From an uncultured Erysipelotrichaceae bacterium (lineage in GTDB: Bacteria; Bacillota_I; Bacilli_A; RF39; UBA660), in NCBI GenBank assembly GCA_902761685.1, contig CACWLI010000022.1, positions 1 to 20,921 on the forward strand: DNA of 20,921 bases. Reading direction: 5' to 3'. Positions 1-7,502 of this stretch are shown one piece after another (within the stretch, counting starts at the first letter, position 1; each line of letters opens with the position of its first letter). Position numbers and translations under genes: made by a program. Below the pieces are notes generated by a model. That model was not told the origin of the DNA and searched no databases. It was given only the letters and a program-made list of their open reading frames with translations.

Positions 1-103
1 CTTTTTCTAATTTAGAACTAGGAATACCAGATATATACTTTTGAAGTATTTCGTTACGAAAATTATCAGAGTAGTTATTAAATTTTTGACCTTTTGAAGT
101 CAT
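1..103 (-). CDS. IS3-family transposase OrfA, N-terminal fragment (runs off the left edge)
   Basis: An ATG at 103 follows a strong AAAGGAGG Shine-Dalgarno 8 bases upstream. The frame is open to the window edge and gives 34 residues, beginning MTSKGQKFNNYSDNFRNEIL. The KGQKF.NYS..F..E..Q.Y start is typical of OrfA helix-turn-helix proteins of IS3/IS150 elements, which bind the terminal repeats. OrfB, the DDE integrase made by frameshifting, would lie outside the window. The gene is cut only by the window boundary; nothing visible suggests it is broken. The short length limits certainty. Confidence 0.6.
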   Translation of the reverse strand, partial: MTSKGQKFNNYSDNFRNEILQKYISGIPSSKLEK

Positions 104-191
104 AGAAAAACACCTCCTTTCGGAAGTGTATTCTATCACTTTTTTATTAAACTGTCTTTTTTATGATGTCTACTCTAAAGGATGCAGTTCA
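1..191 (-). mobile_element. IS3-family (IS150-like) insertion sequence, left end only
   Basis: Read on the minus strand, the element starts at 191 with TGAACTGCATCCTTTAGAGT and continues into GACA. This resembles the terminal inverted repeat of IS150-group IS3 elements, which begin TG and carry a TAGACA-like inner part. About 90 bp further in lies a strong ribosome binding site and the start of an OrfA-type transposase. The rest of the element lies beyond the left edge, so the other end, the target duplication and intactness cannot be judged. It inserted 28 bp past the stop of gap, in the same transcriptional direction. Family assignment rests on the repeat plus the first 34 residues of OrfA. 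Confidence 0.7.
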
Positions 192-219
192 AACATGAGA
201 GTTTTTATTTACAAACATA

Positions 220-1215
220 TTATAAAAATAATTTCATTGTTCTAATCATTTGAGCAGTATAACCAACTTCATTGTCATACCATGCAACTACTTTAAGTAA
301 TTGTTTTCCTTCACTTTCAACAACATTTGTTAAAAGACCATCAACTGTTGCTCCACACTCTTCACCAATAATATCACTACTTACAATAGGATCATCTGTG
401 TATCTTAATGTTTTACTTTGATTTGATTTAAACATATTATTAACATCCTCAACTGTTGCTTTCTTTTCAATTTCAAGAGTTACATCTACAACACTACCAT
501 CTCCAGTAGGAACTCTAAATGCAACACCATCCATCTTTCCTTTTAAATGAGGTACAACTTTTCCAATTTGAGAAGCAGCACCAGTAGATGTTGGAATAAT
601 ATTTAAAGATGCAGCTCTACCACGTCTACTTGAAATACCTTTTTTATGTGGAATATCAAGAGTTTCTTGATCATTTGTCATTGCATGCACTGTAGTCATA
701 AATCCATTAATAATATTATATTTATCATCAATTAACTTAACAACAGGGGCAAGACAGTTAGTAGTGCAACTTGCAGCACTTATTACTTTATCACTTTTAT
801 CTAATATTTCATGATTTACACCATATACTATAGTTTTAACCTCATCCTTAGCAGGTGCACTTATTATTACATGTTTTGCTCCAGCATCTAAATGTGCTTG
901 ACATTTTTCAGCAGAAGTAAATACACCAGTACATTCAAGTACAATATCAACTCCTAACTCACCCCATGGTAAATTTTTAGGATCTGGTTCTGCAAAAACC
1001 TTAATTCTTTTATCCTTTATAATTAGTTCATCTTCATCAAAATCTACTCTGTATTTAACTGTTCTATGAACTGAATCATATTTATACAAATATGATAATT
1101 GAAGTGGATCAGTTAAATCATTAATTGCTACTACTTCAATATCCTTATCATCTTGTAATAATCTAAGAGCTGTTCTTCCTATTCTACCAAAACCATTAAT
1201 TGCTACTTTTAACAT
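220..1215 (-). CDS. gap: Glyceraldehyde-3-phosphate dehydrogenase, type I
   Basis: This enzyme oxidises glyceraldehyde 3-phosphate to 1,3-bisphosphoglycerate in the cytoplasm, the NAD-dependent oxidation step of glycolysis. The 331-residue product has the usual family length. The Rossmann start VAINGFGRIGR is at 4-14 and the NDL at 32-34 is typical of NAD-preferring (GapA-type) enzymes. The active-site block ASCTTNC has catalytic Cys150, His177 follows in TTVHAMT, and the C-terminal WYDNEVGY signature is intact. The ATG at 1215 follows a TAGGAGG ribosome binding site and lies 11 bp after the nucleoside kinase stop, so the two are co-transcribed. No hairpin terminator is visible between its stop and the IS end at 191; transcription may run into the insertion element. 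Pairing gap with a nucleoside kinase rather than pgk/tpi is unusual compared with Bacillus. Confidence 0.97.
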   Translation of the reverse strand: MLKVAINGFGRIGRTALRLLQDDKDIEVVAINDLTDPLQLSYLYKYDSVHRTVKYRVDFDEDELIIKDKRIKVFAEPDPKNLPWGELGVDIVLECTGVFTSAEKCQAHLDAGAKHVIISAPAKDEVKTIVYGVNHEILDKSDKVISAASCTTNCLAPVVKLIDDKYNIINGFMTTVHAMTNDQETLDIPHKKGISSRRGRAASLNIIPTSTGAASQIGKVVPHLKGKMDGVAFRVPTGDGSVVDVTLEIEKKATVEDVNNMFKSNQSKTLRYTDDPIVSSDIIGEECGATVDGLLTNVVESEGKQLLKVVAWYDNEVGYTAQMIRTMKLFL

Positions 1216-1226
1216 TTCTTCTCCTC

Positions 1227-2870
1227 CTATTCAAAATAACTATTACCAATAAATTCTCTTAATACACTAGTACTTGGAACAAATTCACTTGGTATATTTA
1301 AGAAACCTTTTAAGAATTTTAATATTCTAATAGCTTCTTCATAATATTCACTCTCATTACTAATTGAATATAATAATGGTTTAACATATGTTTTTAACAC
1401 ACCAATTTCATAACTTAATGCAGTATTAATTATAATATCTGCTTCTCTTTGATGTGGATAAACATATTGTTCTTCACTATATCTCATTCCCATCCAACTA
1501 GTAAGTGTTTGCTCAGCTGAATATCCTCTAGTTAAATAATCTCTTACCATACGTCTAATTAATCTAATATCTGTAGTTGGGATATGATTATGTCTATCTA
1601 ATGATATTGGAGTAAATGGACTAATATATATTTTTAATTTATTCTTTTTATCAATTGCAGAATTTAACTTCTCACTAATTGCATGTAATCCTTCAACAAT
1701 AAGGATTTGATTTTTCTTTAATGTTGTAGGCTTTCTTTTAAATTCTTTCTCACCAGTAATAAAATTAAATGTTGGAATAACAACTTCCTCTCCATCTAAT
1801 AATTTCTTTAAATGAGAATTAAATAGTTTTATATCAATTGCATCAATAATCTCAAATTCATAAGTTCCATCTGCTTTTCTTGGACTATCTACTCTTTCTT
1901 TAAAATAATCATCTGTTGATAATACCAAAGTATCATATCCCATAGATTTTAAATATAAAGCAAGTTTTTTTGATGTAGTAGTCTTACCACTTGATGATGG
2001 ACCAGATATAAATATACTTCTTAAATTTTTATTATTAGCAACCATACTTGCTATATCTTCTAAATTTTGATCATATATAATTTCATTTGTTTGAATAAAA
2101 TCAGATATTTTTCCATCAATTATTATTTTATTTAATTGTCCTGCATACTTAACTCCCATTGCTGTTAATTTGGTTTCATAATTTTTAAAAGCATCTAATA
2201 CTTGAGGAGTTGGATTATATTTTGGAACAATATTATTAATTGGATAACTTAATACAATTCCATTAGGAGATAAAAATGTTAAATCAAATCTTTTTAAAAT
2301 TTTAGTAGATGCAGGCATAATATAATAAAAATAATTATAATCATCATCTAACTCATACATAGTAACAGAATCATTAGTTGTATATAAATAATTTAGTTCT
2401 TTTTCAAATTCTCCTAACTCTTTAACATATTCTAAAGCATCATCTTTTGAAACATTTACACTTTTAAATGGTAAATCCTTATCACAAATTTCTTTCATTA
2501 TTTTTTTAATTTGTCCAACTACTGCTTTATCTAATGTCTTTTTAGTATCAATTTCAGTATATAATCCTTTATCTAAAGAATGTTTAATATAAACTTGCGT
2601 CTTTTCACCAAAATATTCTTTAACTGCTTTAATATATATATATTTTAGGCCATTTATGTATATTTTTTTACCAATTCTATCACTTACGGTAATATAGTTT
2701 ACATATCCATCTTCTATAATCTCATAATCTGCATTAACAGCTTCTCCATTTATTCTTAATGCAATTACTTGATCATCATTTAATTCTTTTAATATATCTC
2801 TTACTTGCGTTCCATAAGATACATTCATTTCACTACTATCTTCAAAAATAAGTTTAATATCTTTTTTCAT
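1227..2870 (-). CDS. Nucleoside (uridine-type) kinase with N-terminal TGS domain
   Basis: This 547-residue protein has two parts. Residues 1-65 look like a TGS domain, the small RNA/nucleotide-associated fold of threonyl-tRNA synthetase and Rel. The following region to about 200 resembles the ThrRS second additional domain. Residues 285-480 form a phosphoribulokinase/uridine kinase-like P-loop kinase: Walker A GPSSSGKT at 290-297, then STDDYF, the substrate-side DGTYEFEIIDAID, and IVEGLHAI. Homologues of this layout are common in Clostridia and Thermotoga and are usually annotated uridine or nucleoside kinase; the true substrate is uncertain. The ATG at 2870 follows an AAGGTG site. It is the first gene of a two-gene operon with gap, behind its own promoter and after the lipoprotein terminator. 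Nothing looks broken. Confidence 0.88.
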   Translation of the reverse strand: MKKDIKLIFEDSSEMNVSYGTQVRDILKELNDDQVIALRINGEAVNADYEIIEDGYVNYITVSDRIGKKIYINGLKYIYIKAVKEYFGEKTQVYIKHSLDKGLYTEIDTKKTLDKAVVGQIKKIMKEICDKDLPFKSVNVSKDDALEYVKELGEFEKELNYLYTTNDSVTMYELDDDYNYFYYIMPASTKILKRFDLTFLSPNGIVLSYPINNIVPKYNPTPQVLDAFKNYETKLTAMGVKYAGQLNKIIIDGKISDFIQTNEIIYDQNLEDIASMVANNKNLRSIFISGPSSSGKTTTSKKLALYLKSMGYDTLVLSTDDYFKERVDSPRKADGTYEFEIIDAIDIKLFNSHLKKLLDGEEVVIPTFNFITGEKEFKRKPTTLKKNQILIVEGLHAISEKLNSAIDKKNKLKIYISPFTPISLDRHNHIPTTDIRLIRRMVRDYLTRGYSAEQTLTSWMGMRYSEEQYVYPHQREADIIINTALSYEIGVLKTYVKPLLYSISNESEYYEEAIRILKFLKGFLNIPSEFVPSTSVLREFIGNSYFE

Positions 2871-2895
2871 ATATACACCTTCTTATTGTAATAAT

Positions 2896-2924
2896 ATAAT
2901 ATCAAATATTAACTATTTTGTGAA
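2896..2924 (-). promoter_or_regulatory. Promoter of the nucleoside kinase-gap operon
   Basis: On the minus strand, TTCACA (five of six matches to TTGACA) is followed after exactly 17 bp by TATTAT (five of six to TATAAT). Transcription would start near 2889, giving a leader of about 20 nt containing the AAGGTG site. It lies just beyond the hairpin that ends the upstream lipoprotein gene, as expected for a separate unit. Confidence 0.5.
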
Positions 2925-2950
2925 CAATTTAAAATAAACTTTACTAATAA

Positions 2951-2977
2951 AAAAATAGTTTTTTTAAAACTATTTTT
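2951..2977 (-). terminator. Intrinsic terminator of the whiA-lipoprotein unit
   Basis: A 12-bp perfect inverted repeat (AAAAATAGTTTT, 3-nt loop, AAAACTATTTTT) is followed on the minus strand by more T residues. The stem is almost all A-T, so it is weak in energy, but its place directly at the lipoprotein stop codon (2976-2978) and before a new promoter supports it. Confidence 0.65.
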
Positions 2978-3677
2978 ATAATTCATTATGAATTTCATTT
3001 AATAAAACACTAACTTTATCAAATGGTATTTTTTCAGTATCATTTTTTAAAGGAAATTCCACAACATCTTTTTTCACATCTGTTGACATAATTCCAGTTT
3101 CAGTAATTTCTTTTAATGCTACCATGTTTCCATCTTTATAGAAGAACATAATTACATTAGCATTTATTTTTCTCATACTATTATTCTCTATAGTCATAAT
3201 TAAATTAGTACCACTATTAGAACAATTTAACACTATTGCACTATATACACTATTATAATCTTCAAACTCTTCTTTTTTAATATTAAATGTATACTCATAT
3301 GATTCTATATTCTCATTAGTTCCAGCTTTTTTACCTACAACATATACATATTTATTAGAACCAGCTATTACAGTAACATCTTCAGTATCTCCTGTATTAT
3401 ACTTGATAGTTACAGTAACAGATGCAGGAACACTATTTCTATTCATTACTTTTAAAACTGAATATTTTGCACCTTTTTCACCATCAACAAACCCTATATC
3501 TTCAACAGTTACCTTTTCAGTTAAATCAACTTCTTTTTTAGTTTCTTCAACATCTGTTATTGGATTTACATCTATTGGTGTTGGATCCTCAACAACTTTT
3601 TCCTTTTTCTTTCCACATCCAGATAAAACTAATAAAGATATAAATAGTATTGCTAGTATTTTAGTTAACCTTTTCAT
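2976..3677 (-). CDS. Putative lipoprotein, FxLYD-like beta-sandwich domain
   Basis: The likely start is the ATG at 3677, because AAAAGGAGAG lies just upstream of it. The longer reading from 3707 would place ten charged residues before the signal peptide. From 3677 the product is 233 aa and begins MKRLTKILAILFISLLVLSG, followed by Cys21: a basic n-region, a hydrophobic core and a lipobox LSGC, so a lipid-anchored surface protein. A short Lys/Glu/Pro-rich linker leads to a domain rich in beta strands that resembles FxLYD-type extracellular sandwiches; that match is tentative. No catalytic motif is visible. The start overlaps the end of whiA by 17 nt, and the ribosome binding site sits within whiA, so translation is probably coupled. 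A terminator follows at its stop. Its role is unknown. Confidence 0.85.
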   Translation of the reverse strand: MKRLTKILAILFISLLVLSGCGKKKEKVVEDPTPIDVNPITDVEETKKEVDLTEKVTVEDIGFVDGEKGAKYSVLKVMNRNSVPASVTVTIKYNTGDTEDVTVIAGSNKYVYVVGKKAGTNENIESYEYTFNIKKEEFEDYNSVYSAIVLNCSNSGTNLIMTIENNSMRKINANVIMFFYKDGNMVALKEITETGIMSTDVKKDVVEFPLKNDTEKIPFDKVSVLLNEIHNEL

Positions 3678-4608
3678 TTTTACTCTCCTTTTTTGAATTT
3701 TCAACAATTTCTTTTATTTTTCTAAACCTATGATTAATGCAACTTTTAGTAATAGGTCTTTCTGTTTCACTACTTATTATTTCTGCAAGTTCAGCCATTG
3801 AACTCTCTGGATATTTTTCTTTATATGTACATATATCTTTTATCTTATCATCTAATAAATCAAAATCTCTTATTTGTTTTAATTCTTTAATAAGTTCCAA
3901 TTGCATATTAGATGCATTTAAACTTTTATCAACATTAGCCTGTTCACAATTATTTAATCTATTTGTCATATTTTTGTGATCTCTATAGATTCTTATATCT
4001 TCATAATAAAATAATGAAGTAGTAGCATTTAACATTTTAATAAAGTCACTAATTTTTTCTGATTCTTTTATATATACCATATAATTTTTATCACGCTTAA
4101 TAATTTTACTGTTAAAATGCAATTCATTTAATAAATCATTAACATACTCTGCTGTTTCAATATTTGATATAACAAATTCAGCGTGATATCTACTTGTCTT
4201 AGGATCATTTATGCTACCACACATCATAAATACTCCTCTTAGATATGCCTTTTTATCATCAATATTGTCCACTAAGTATGATAATGGTTTGTATAACCTA
4301 ACCCCATTTTTTGTGATTGATAAATCCTCTAGTATTAATTCTATTTTATCACTTATTGTCATTAATACAAGTTTATTTCCTCTTAATTTATTAACTTCAC
4401 TTGTATCCATTTCAATTTCAACATGATATGTCTCTTTGATTAATTTATAAATTCTCCTTGCCACACTAATATTTTCAGTATATATTTCGAACTTATTATC
4501 AAATATCCTAATACCGATATTTAATATGGCAGACAACTCAGAAATTTTTTCAGAATCACCATATTCAATATTACTAATTTCATTTTTTATATTTGATGTA
4601 AATGACAT
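3661..4608 (-). CDS. whiA: WhiA, DNA-binding protein of sporulation/cell-division control
   Basis: The 315-residue protein has the WhiA architecture: an N-terminal domain starting MSFTSNIKNEI, a degenerate LAGLIDADG homing-endonuclease-like core with LRGVFMMCGSINDPK and the YHAEFVISN block, and a C-terminal helix-turn-helix (about 230-300) with SSMAELAEIIS and KSCINHRFRKI. WhiA regulates sporulation and division in Streptomyces and affects division and chromosome segregation in Bacillus, probably by binding DNA without nuclease activity. In Bacillus it sits with yvcJ-yvcK-crh; here those neighbours are missing and a lipoprotein gene follows, overlapping by 17 nt. The ATG at 4608 follows GGTGATGG. 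A promoter with a -10 TATAAT lies just upstream. The family call is firm; the exact role in this organism is inferred. Confidence 0.95.
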   Translation of the reverse strand: MSFTSNIKNEISNIEYGDSEKISELSAILNIGIRIFDNKFEIYTENISVARRIYKLIKETYHVEIEMDTSEVNKLRGNKLVLMTISDKIELILEDLSITKNGVRLYKPLSYLVDNIDDKKAYLRGVFMMCGSINDPKTSRYHAEFVISNIETAEYVNDLLNELHFNSKIIKRDKNYMVYIKESEKISDFIKMLNATTSLFYYEDIRIYRDHKNMTNRLNNCEQANVDKSLNASNMQLELIKELKQIRDFDLLDDKIKDICTYKEKYPESSMAELAEIISSETERPITKSCINHRFRKIKEIVENSKKESKNEKVN

Positions 4609-4623
4609 ACCATCACCATTTTA

Positions 4624-4652
4624 ATTATAAATTATTTATTATTTTTCTTCAA
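4624..4652 (-). promoter_or_regulatory. Promoter of whiA-lipoprotein unit
   Basis: On the minus strand TTGAAG, a 17-bp spacer and a perfect TATAAT precede whiA. The start would be near 4617, leaving a leader of roughly 9 nt that consists mainly of the GGTGATGG ribosome binding site. The promoter follows the terminator of the M23 peptidase gene. Confidence 0.55.
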
Positions 4653-4656
4653 GATA

Positions 4657-4685
4657 AAATCATATCACTTAACATGATATGATTT
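4657..4685 (-). terminator. Hairpin terminator after the M23 peptidase gene
   Basis: An 11-bp perfect inverted repeat (AAATCATATCA, 7-nt loop, TGATATGATTT) begins six bases after the peptidase stop. The minus-strand T tract (TTTATCTT) is short, so termination may be incomplete. The plus-strand side has the better T run, but no plus-strand gene ends here. Confidence 0.55.
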
Positions 4686-4690
4686 GTTTT

Positions 4691-5887
4691 TTACCATCTA
4701 CTTGAGAAACTCTTTCCTTTTGCAGGAAAATTAATAAAACTTCTAGGATTTAAAGTTGTACTTCCAGTCCATCCTTGTTTAATAGCGAAGTGTAAGTGTG
4801 CACCTGTTGAACAAGTATCCCAACCACCATTTTTCTTTAGTGTATATCCACCACCACCACTTTTACCAACAACTGTTAAAGGAGAAACAACTTGTCCCAT
4901 ACTTACATTTATACTGGCTAAGTGCATATATACGCTTCTGTATTGTTTACCTTTTACTGTATGGTTAATTGTAACAATATTACCACCACAAGAACTCTTT
5001 CTAGTAATACCTGTTACAGTACCTGTAGCAGCAGCATATACATCTGTTCCAAGTGGTACAGCAATATCTATACCACTATGTAATTCTCTACCATGAACAG
5101 GACATATTCTATATCCCCATTCACTTGATACAGTACCTTTTGCAAGAGGTCTTACAAAACCACTTGATGAAATGGCACCAGTTGATGCAGCTGCCTTAGA
5201 TAAACAAACAACAATATCCATATCTTCGCTACAACCAACATCTTTATATATAGCTGTATATAATTCTAATGTCTCTTCTTCAGCTTGAATATCTTTTTTA
5301 ACATCTGTGTGTGCCTTTTCTAAATCACTCATACTGATATTATAAGAACTAAGTTTTTTTTCAAGAGAAGCTATAGATTTTTCAGAAGCACTTATTTTAT
5401 CTTTTAACTCTGCTTGCAATTTCTTGTTTTCTTCAATCATTTTATACATGTCATCTATAAGCTCATCATTATATTTAGTTAACTCTTCAACAACAGCACT
5501 TCTATAAATAAAATCTGTAAATGTTTTAGCTTCAAAAATATATTCTAGATAAACATTATCACCATTAGATACTTGCAAAAATGATAATAGATTATCTATC
5601 TCTTTCTTTTTAGAATTAATATTTTCATTTAATTCATCAATCTTAGCTAATGTTTCTTCTATTTCACCTTCATACTTCTCAATATCCTTCTCTAGTCCAG
5701 ATATTTCATTTTTAGCAGAACTTATATTACTTTGCACATTCTTTTGTCTTTGAATAATTTCAGCTTGATTTGCTTTATCTTTAGCAAGTTGTTCTTTTAA
5801 TTCTTTTAAAGATTCAGCTTTAATAGTACTTATACTAAAGAATAAACAAAATATAACAACAAATAATTTACTATATTTCCTCATCAT
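4691..5887 (-). CDS. Secreted coiled-coil M23 metallo-endopeptidase (EnvC/PcsB-like FtsEX partner)
   Basis: The 398-aa product starts with a signal peptide (hydrophobic stretch about 8-20, ending near TIKA/E). A long Lys/Glu-rich coiled coil follows at roughly 26-215, then an M23 LytM-type peptidase domain at about 240-390. Zinc ligands are visible: His270 and Asp274 in LHSGIDIA and His366 in AHLHF, with His364 as the catalytic His of the HxH. It should cut peptidoglycan cross-bridges outside the membrane. Coiled coil plus hydrolase directly after ftsE-ftsX is the EnvC/PcsB/CwlO arrangement, in which FtsEX drives hydrolase activation. Unlike streptococcal PcsB (CHAP) or Bacillus CwlO (NlpC/P60), the enzyme here is M23. 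Start and ftsX stop overlap as ATGATGA, so translation is coupled. Pairs of cysteines (219/228 and others) may form disulfides outside the cell. Confidence 0.92.
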   Translation of the reverse strand: MMRKYSKLFVVIFCLFFSISTIKAESLKELKEQLAKDKANQAEIIQRQKNVQSNISSAKNEISGLEKDIEKYEGEIEETLAKIDELNENINSKKKEIDNLLSFLQVSNGDNVYLEYIFEAKTFTDFIYRSAVVEELTKYNDELIDDMYKMIEENKKLQAELKDKISASEKSIASLEKKLSSYNISMSDLEKAHTDVKKDIQAEEETLELYTAIYKDVGCSEDMDIVVCLSKAAASTGAISSSGFVRPLAKGTVSSEWGYRICPVHGRELHSGIDIAVPLGTDVYAAATGTVTGITRKSSCGGNIVTINHTVKGKQYRSVYMHLASINVSMGQVVSPLTVVGKSGGGGYTLKKNGGWDTCSTGAHLHFAIKQGWTGSTTLNPRSFINFPAKGKSFSSRW

Positions 5888-6783
5888 ACCTTTAAATACT
5901 TCCTTACTGCTCTATAACTTCCAAAAGCACCAACTACTACACCAATTCCAACTAATACAAGCATTAATATATATATAATTTGACTAGGTTTAACTAAAGT
6001 AATTATTTCAGTAAATACCTTTCCGCCTAATCTTTCATATAAATAATTATATCCATAACAACATATTGCAATAGGTAATATAGAACCTAAAAATCCAAGT
6101 ATAATTCCTTCAAAAAAGAATGGTTGTTTAATAAATGCATTACTAGCTCCAACTAATCTTCTAATTTCAATTTCTCTTCTTCTAGATTGAATAGTAATTT
6201 TAATAGTATTACTAATTAAAAATGCAGTTACTAATATTAAAGCAATAACAGCTATATAAGTAATCTTTTTAACATAATCAAATATTTTAACCAATTCTTC
6301 TACAGAACCCTCTCCATATTTAACTATATCAACATCATCAATTTTCTTAATTTCTTCAGCAGTATCCCCTATAATCTTTATATCATCAACTTTTACTAAA
6401 AAAGTATCTTGCAAAGGATTAGTTTCATCATTATAATCATCTAATATACTATTAAATACTTCTGATTCCTTTTGCATTTCCTCTTTTATTTGGTTCTTAG
6501 AATTGTATTCAATGCTTTTAACATTCTCTATAGCATCTATATTTTTTCTTGCTGCTTTAATTTGATCATCACTAACTTTTCTATCTAAAAATACAACTAT
6601 TGTCATATCTTTTTCTATTTTTCTTGTTAAACTATTAACATTGTATGAAAGTATAATACTAAATCCAACAAGAATTAATGTAATTGTTATACATGATATA
6701 CTAGCTAAAGATAGTGAAAAGTTTCTAAAAACACCTTTAAAAGATTCAAGTAAATTTGTTCTTAAAATTCTAAATGCTTTCAT
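5884..6783 (-). CDS. ftsX: FtsX, membrane subunit of the FtsEX cell-division complex
   Basis: The 299-residue protein has the FtsX layout: a cytoplasmic N-terminus, a first membrane helix at about 25-48, a large outside loop to about 170 (ITVVFLDRKVSDDQ region), then three helices near 172-192, 220-245 and 270-292. The cytoplasmic IQSRRREIEIRRLVGAS between helices 2 and 3 is the family signature that couples to FtsE. The outer loop is where the coiled coil of the hydrolase is expected to dock. The ATG at 6783 follows AAAGGAAAG and overlaps ftsE by 14 nt; its TGA stop overlaps the M23 gene by 4 nt. The tight overlaps argue for equal co-production of all three. The TGA stop here also shows that UGA is read as stop. 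Confidence 0.95.
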   Translation of the reverse strand: MKAFRILRTNLLESFKGVFRNFSLSLASISCITITLILVGFSIILSYNVNSLTRKIEKDMTIVVFLDRKVSDDQIKAARKNIDAIENVKSIEYNSKNQIKEEMQKESEVFNSILDDYNDETNPLQDTFLVKVDDIKIIGDTAEEIKKIDDVDIVKYGEGSVEELVKIFDYVKKITYIAVIALILVTAFLISNTIKITIQSRRREIEIRRLVGASNAFIKQPFFFEGIILGFLGSILPIAICCYGYNYLYERLGGKVFTEIITLVKPSQIIYILMLVLVGIGVVVGAFGSYRAVRKYLKV

Positions 6784-7468
6784 TCTTATACTTTCCTTTC
6801 ATAATATCTTTTGCTACTAAACCTTTTTCTATAATTATGACTCTTTTTTTCATTTTATTAACTATTTTTTCATCATGTGTTGCCATTATAATAGTTGTAC
6901 CCAAATCTTTATTAATATCATCAATAACTTTCATAATTTCCATTGAAGTTTTTGGATCTAAATTACCAGTTGGCTCGTCACAAATTAAAACTTTAGGATC
7001 ATTTACAATTGCCCTAGCAATTGAAACCCTTTGTTGTTCACCACCAGATAACTGATCAGGATAACTTCTAAGTTTATCTTTAAGACCAACTTGTTCAATG
7101 GCTTTAAGAGTTCTTTTTCTTACTTCATCACTCTTTAATCCATATACTTCTAATGCAAAAGCAACATTTTCATAAACTGTTAGTTTAGGAAGCAATTTAT
7201 AATCTTGAAAAACAATTCCAAGTTTTCTTCTTAATTTATATATTTTACCATTTCTTAATTTAGAAACATTTATTCCTCCAACATATACTTCTCCCTTAGT
7301 AGGCTTTTCTTGTCTGTACAAAAGTTTTATAAGAGTACTTTTACCACTTCCACTTGCTCCAATTATAAATACAAATTCACCTTTTGATATTTGTAAATTA
7401 ACATCACATAGTGCAGTAACACCATTATCATATCTTTTATAAACATTTTTTAACTCTATTAACTGCAT
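6770..7468 (-). CDS. ftsE: FtsE, ATP-binding subunit of the FtsEX complex
   Basis: This is an ABC ATPase of 232 residues when started at the ATG at 7468. That start is preferred over the one at 7483 because GGAGG lies five bases before it, and the 7483 reading runs through that site. Motifs are complete: Walker A GASGSGKST at 37-45, Q-loop FQDYKLL with Gln88, signature LSGGEQQR at 140-147, Walker B VLICDEP at 160-166, and switch His in MATHDE. FtsE hydrolyses ATP at the inner membrane face and passes the change through FtsX to a wall hydrolase, probably the M23 protein encoded two genes on. It sits 34 bp after the YitT-family gene and overlaps ftsX by 14 nt. Confidence 0.95.
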   Translation of the reverse strand: MQLIELKNVYKRYDNGVTALCDVNLQISKGEFVFIIGASGSGKSTLIKLLYRQEKPTKGEVYVGGINVSKLRNGKIYKLRRKLGIVFQDYKLLPKLTVYENVAFALEVYGLKSDEVRKRTLKAIEQVGLKDKLRSYPDQLSGGEQQRVSIARAIVNDPKVLICDEPTGNLDPKTSMEIMKVIDDINKDLGTTIIMATHDEKIVNKMKKRVIIIEKGLVAKDIMKGKYKNESI

Positions 7469-7502
7469 ATTAACCTCCATCAAATATTATATAAAAATTA
7501 TC

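Noticed and set aside
3403..4426. Several plus-strand open frames over the lipoprotein and whiA genes
   Set aside because: They are antisense to firmly identified genes, lack ribosome binding sites and have shadow-like composition.
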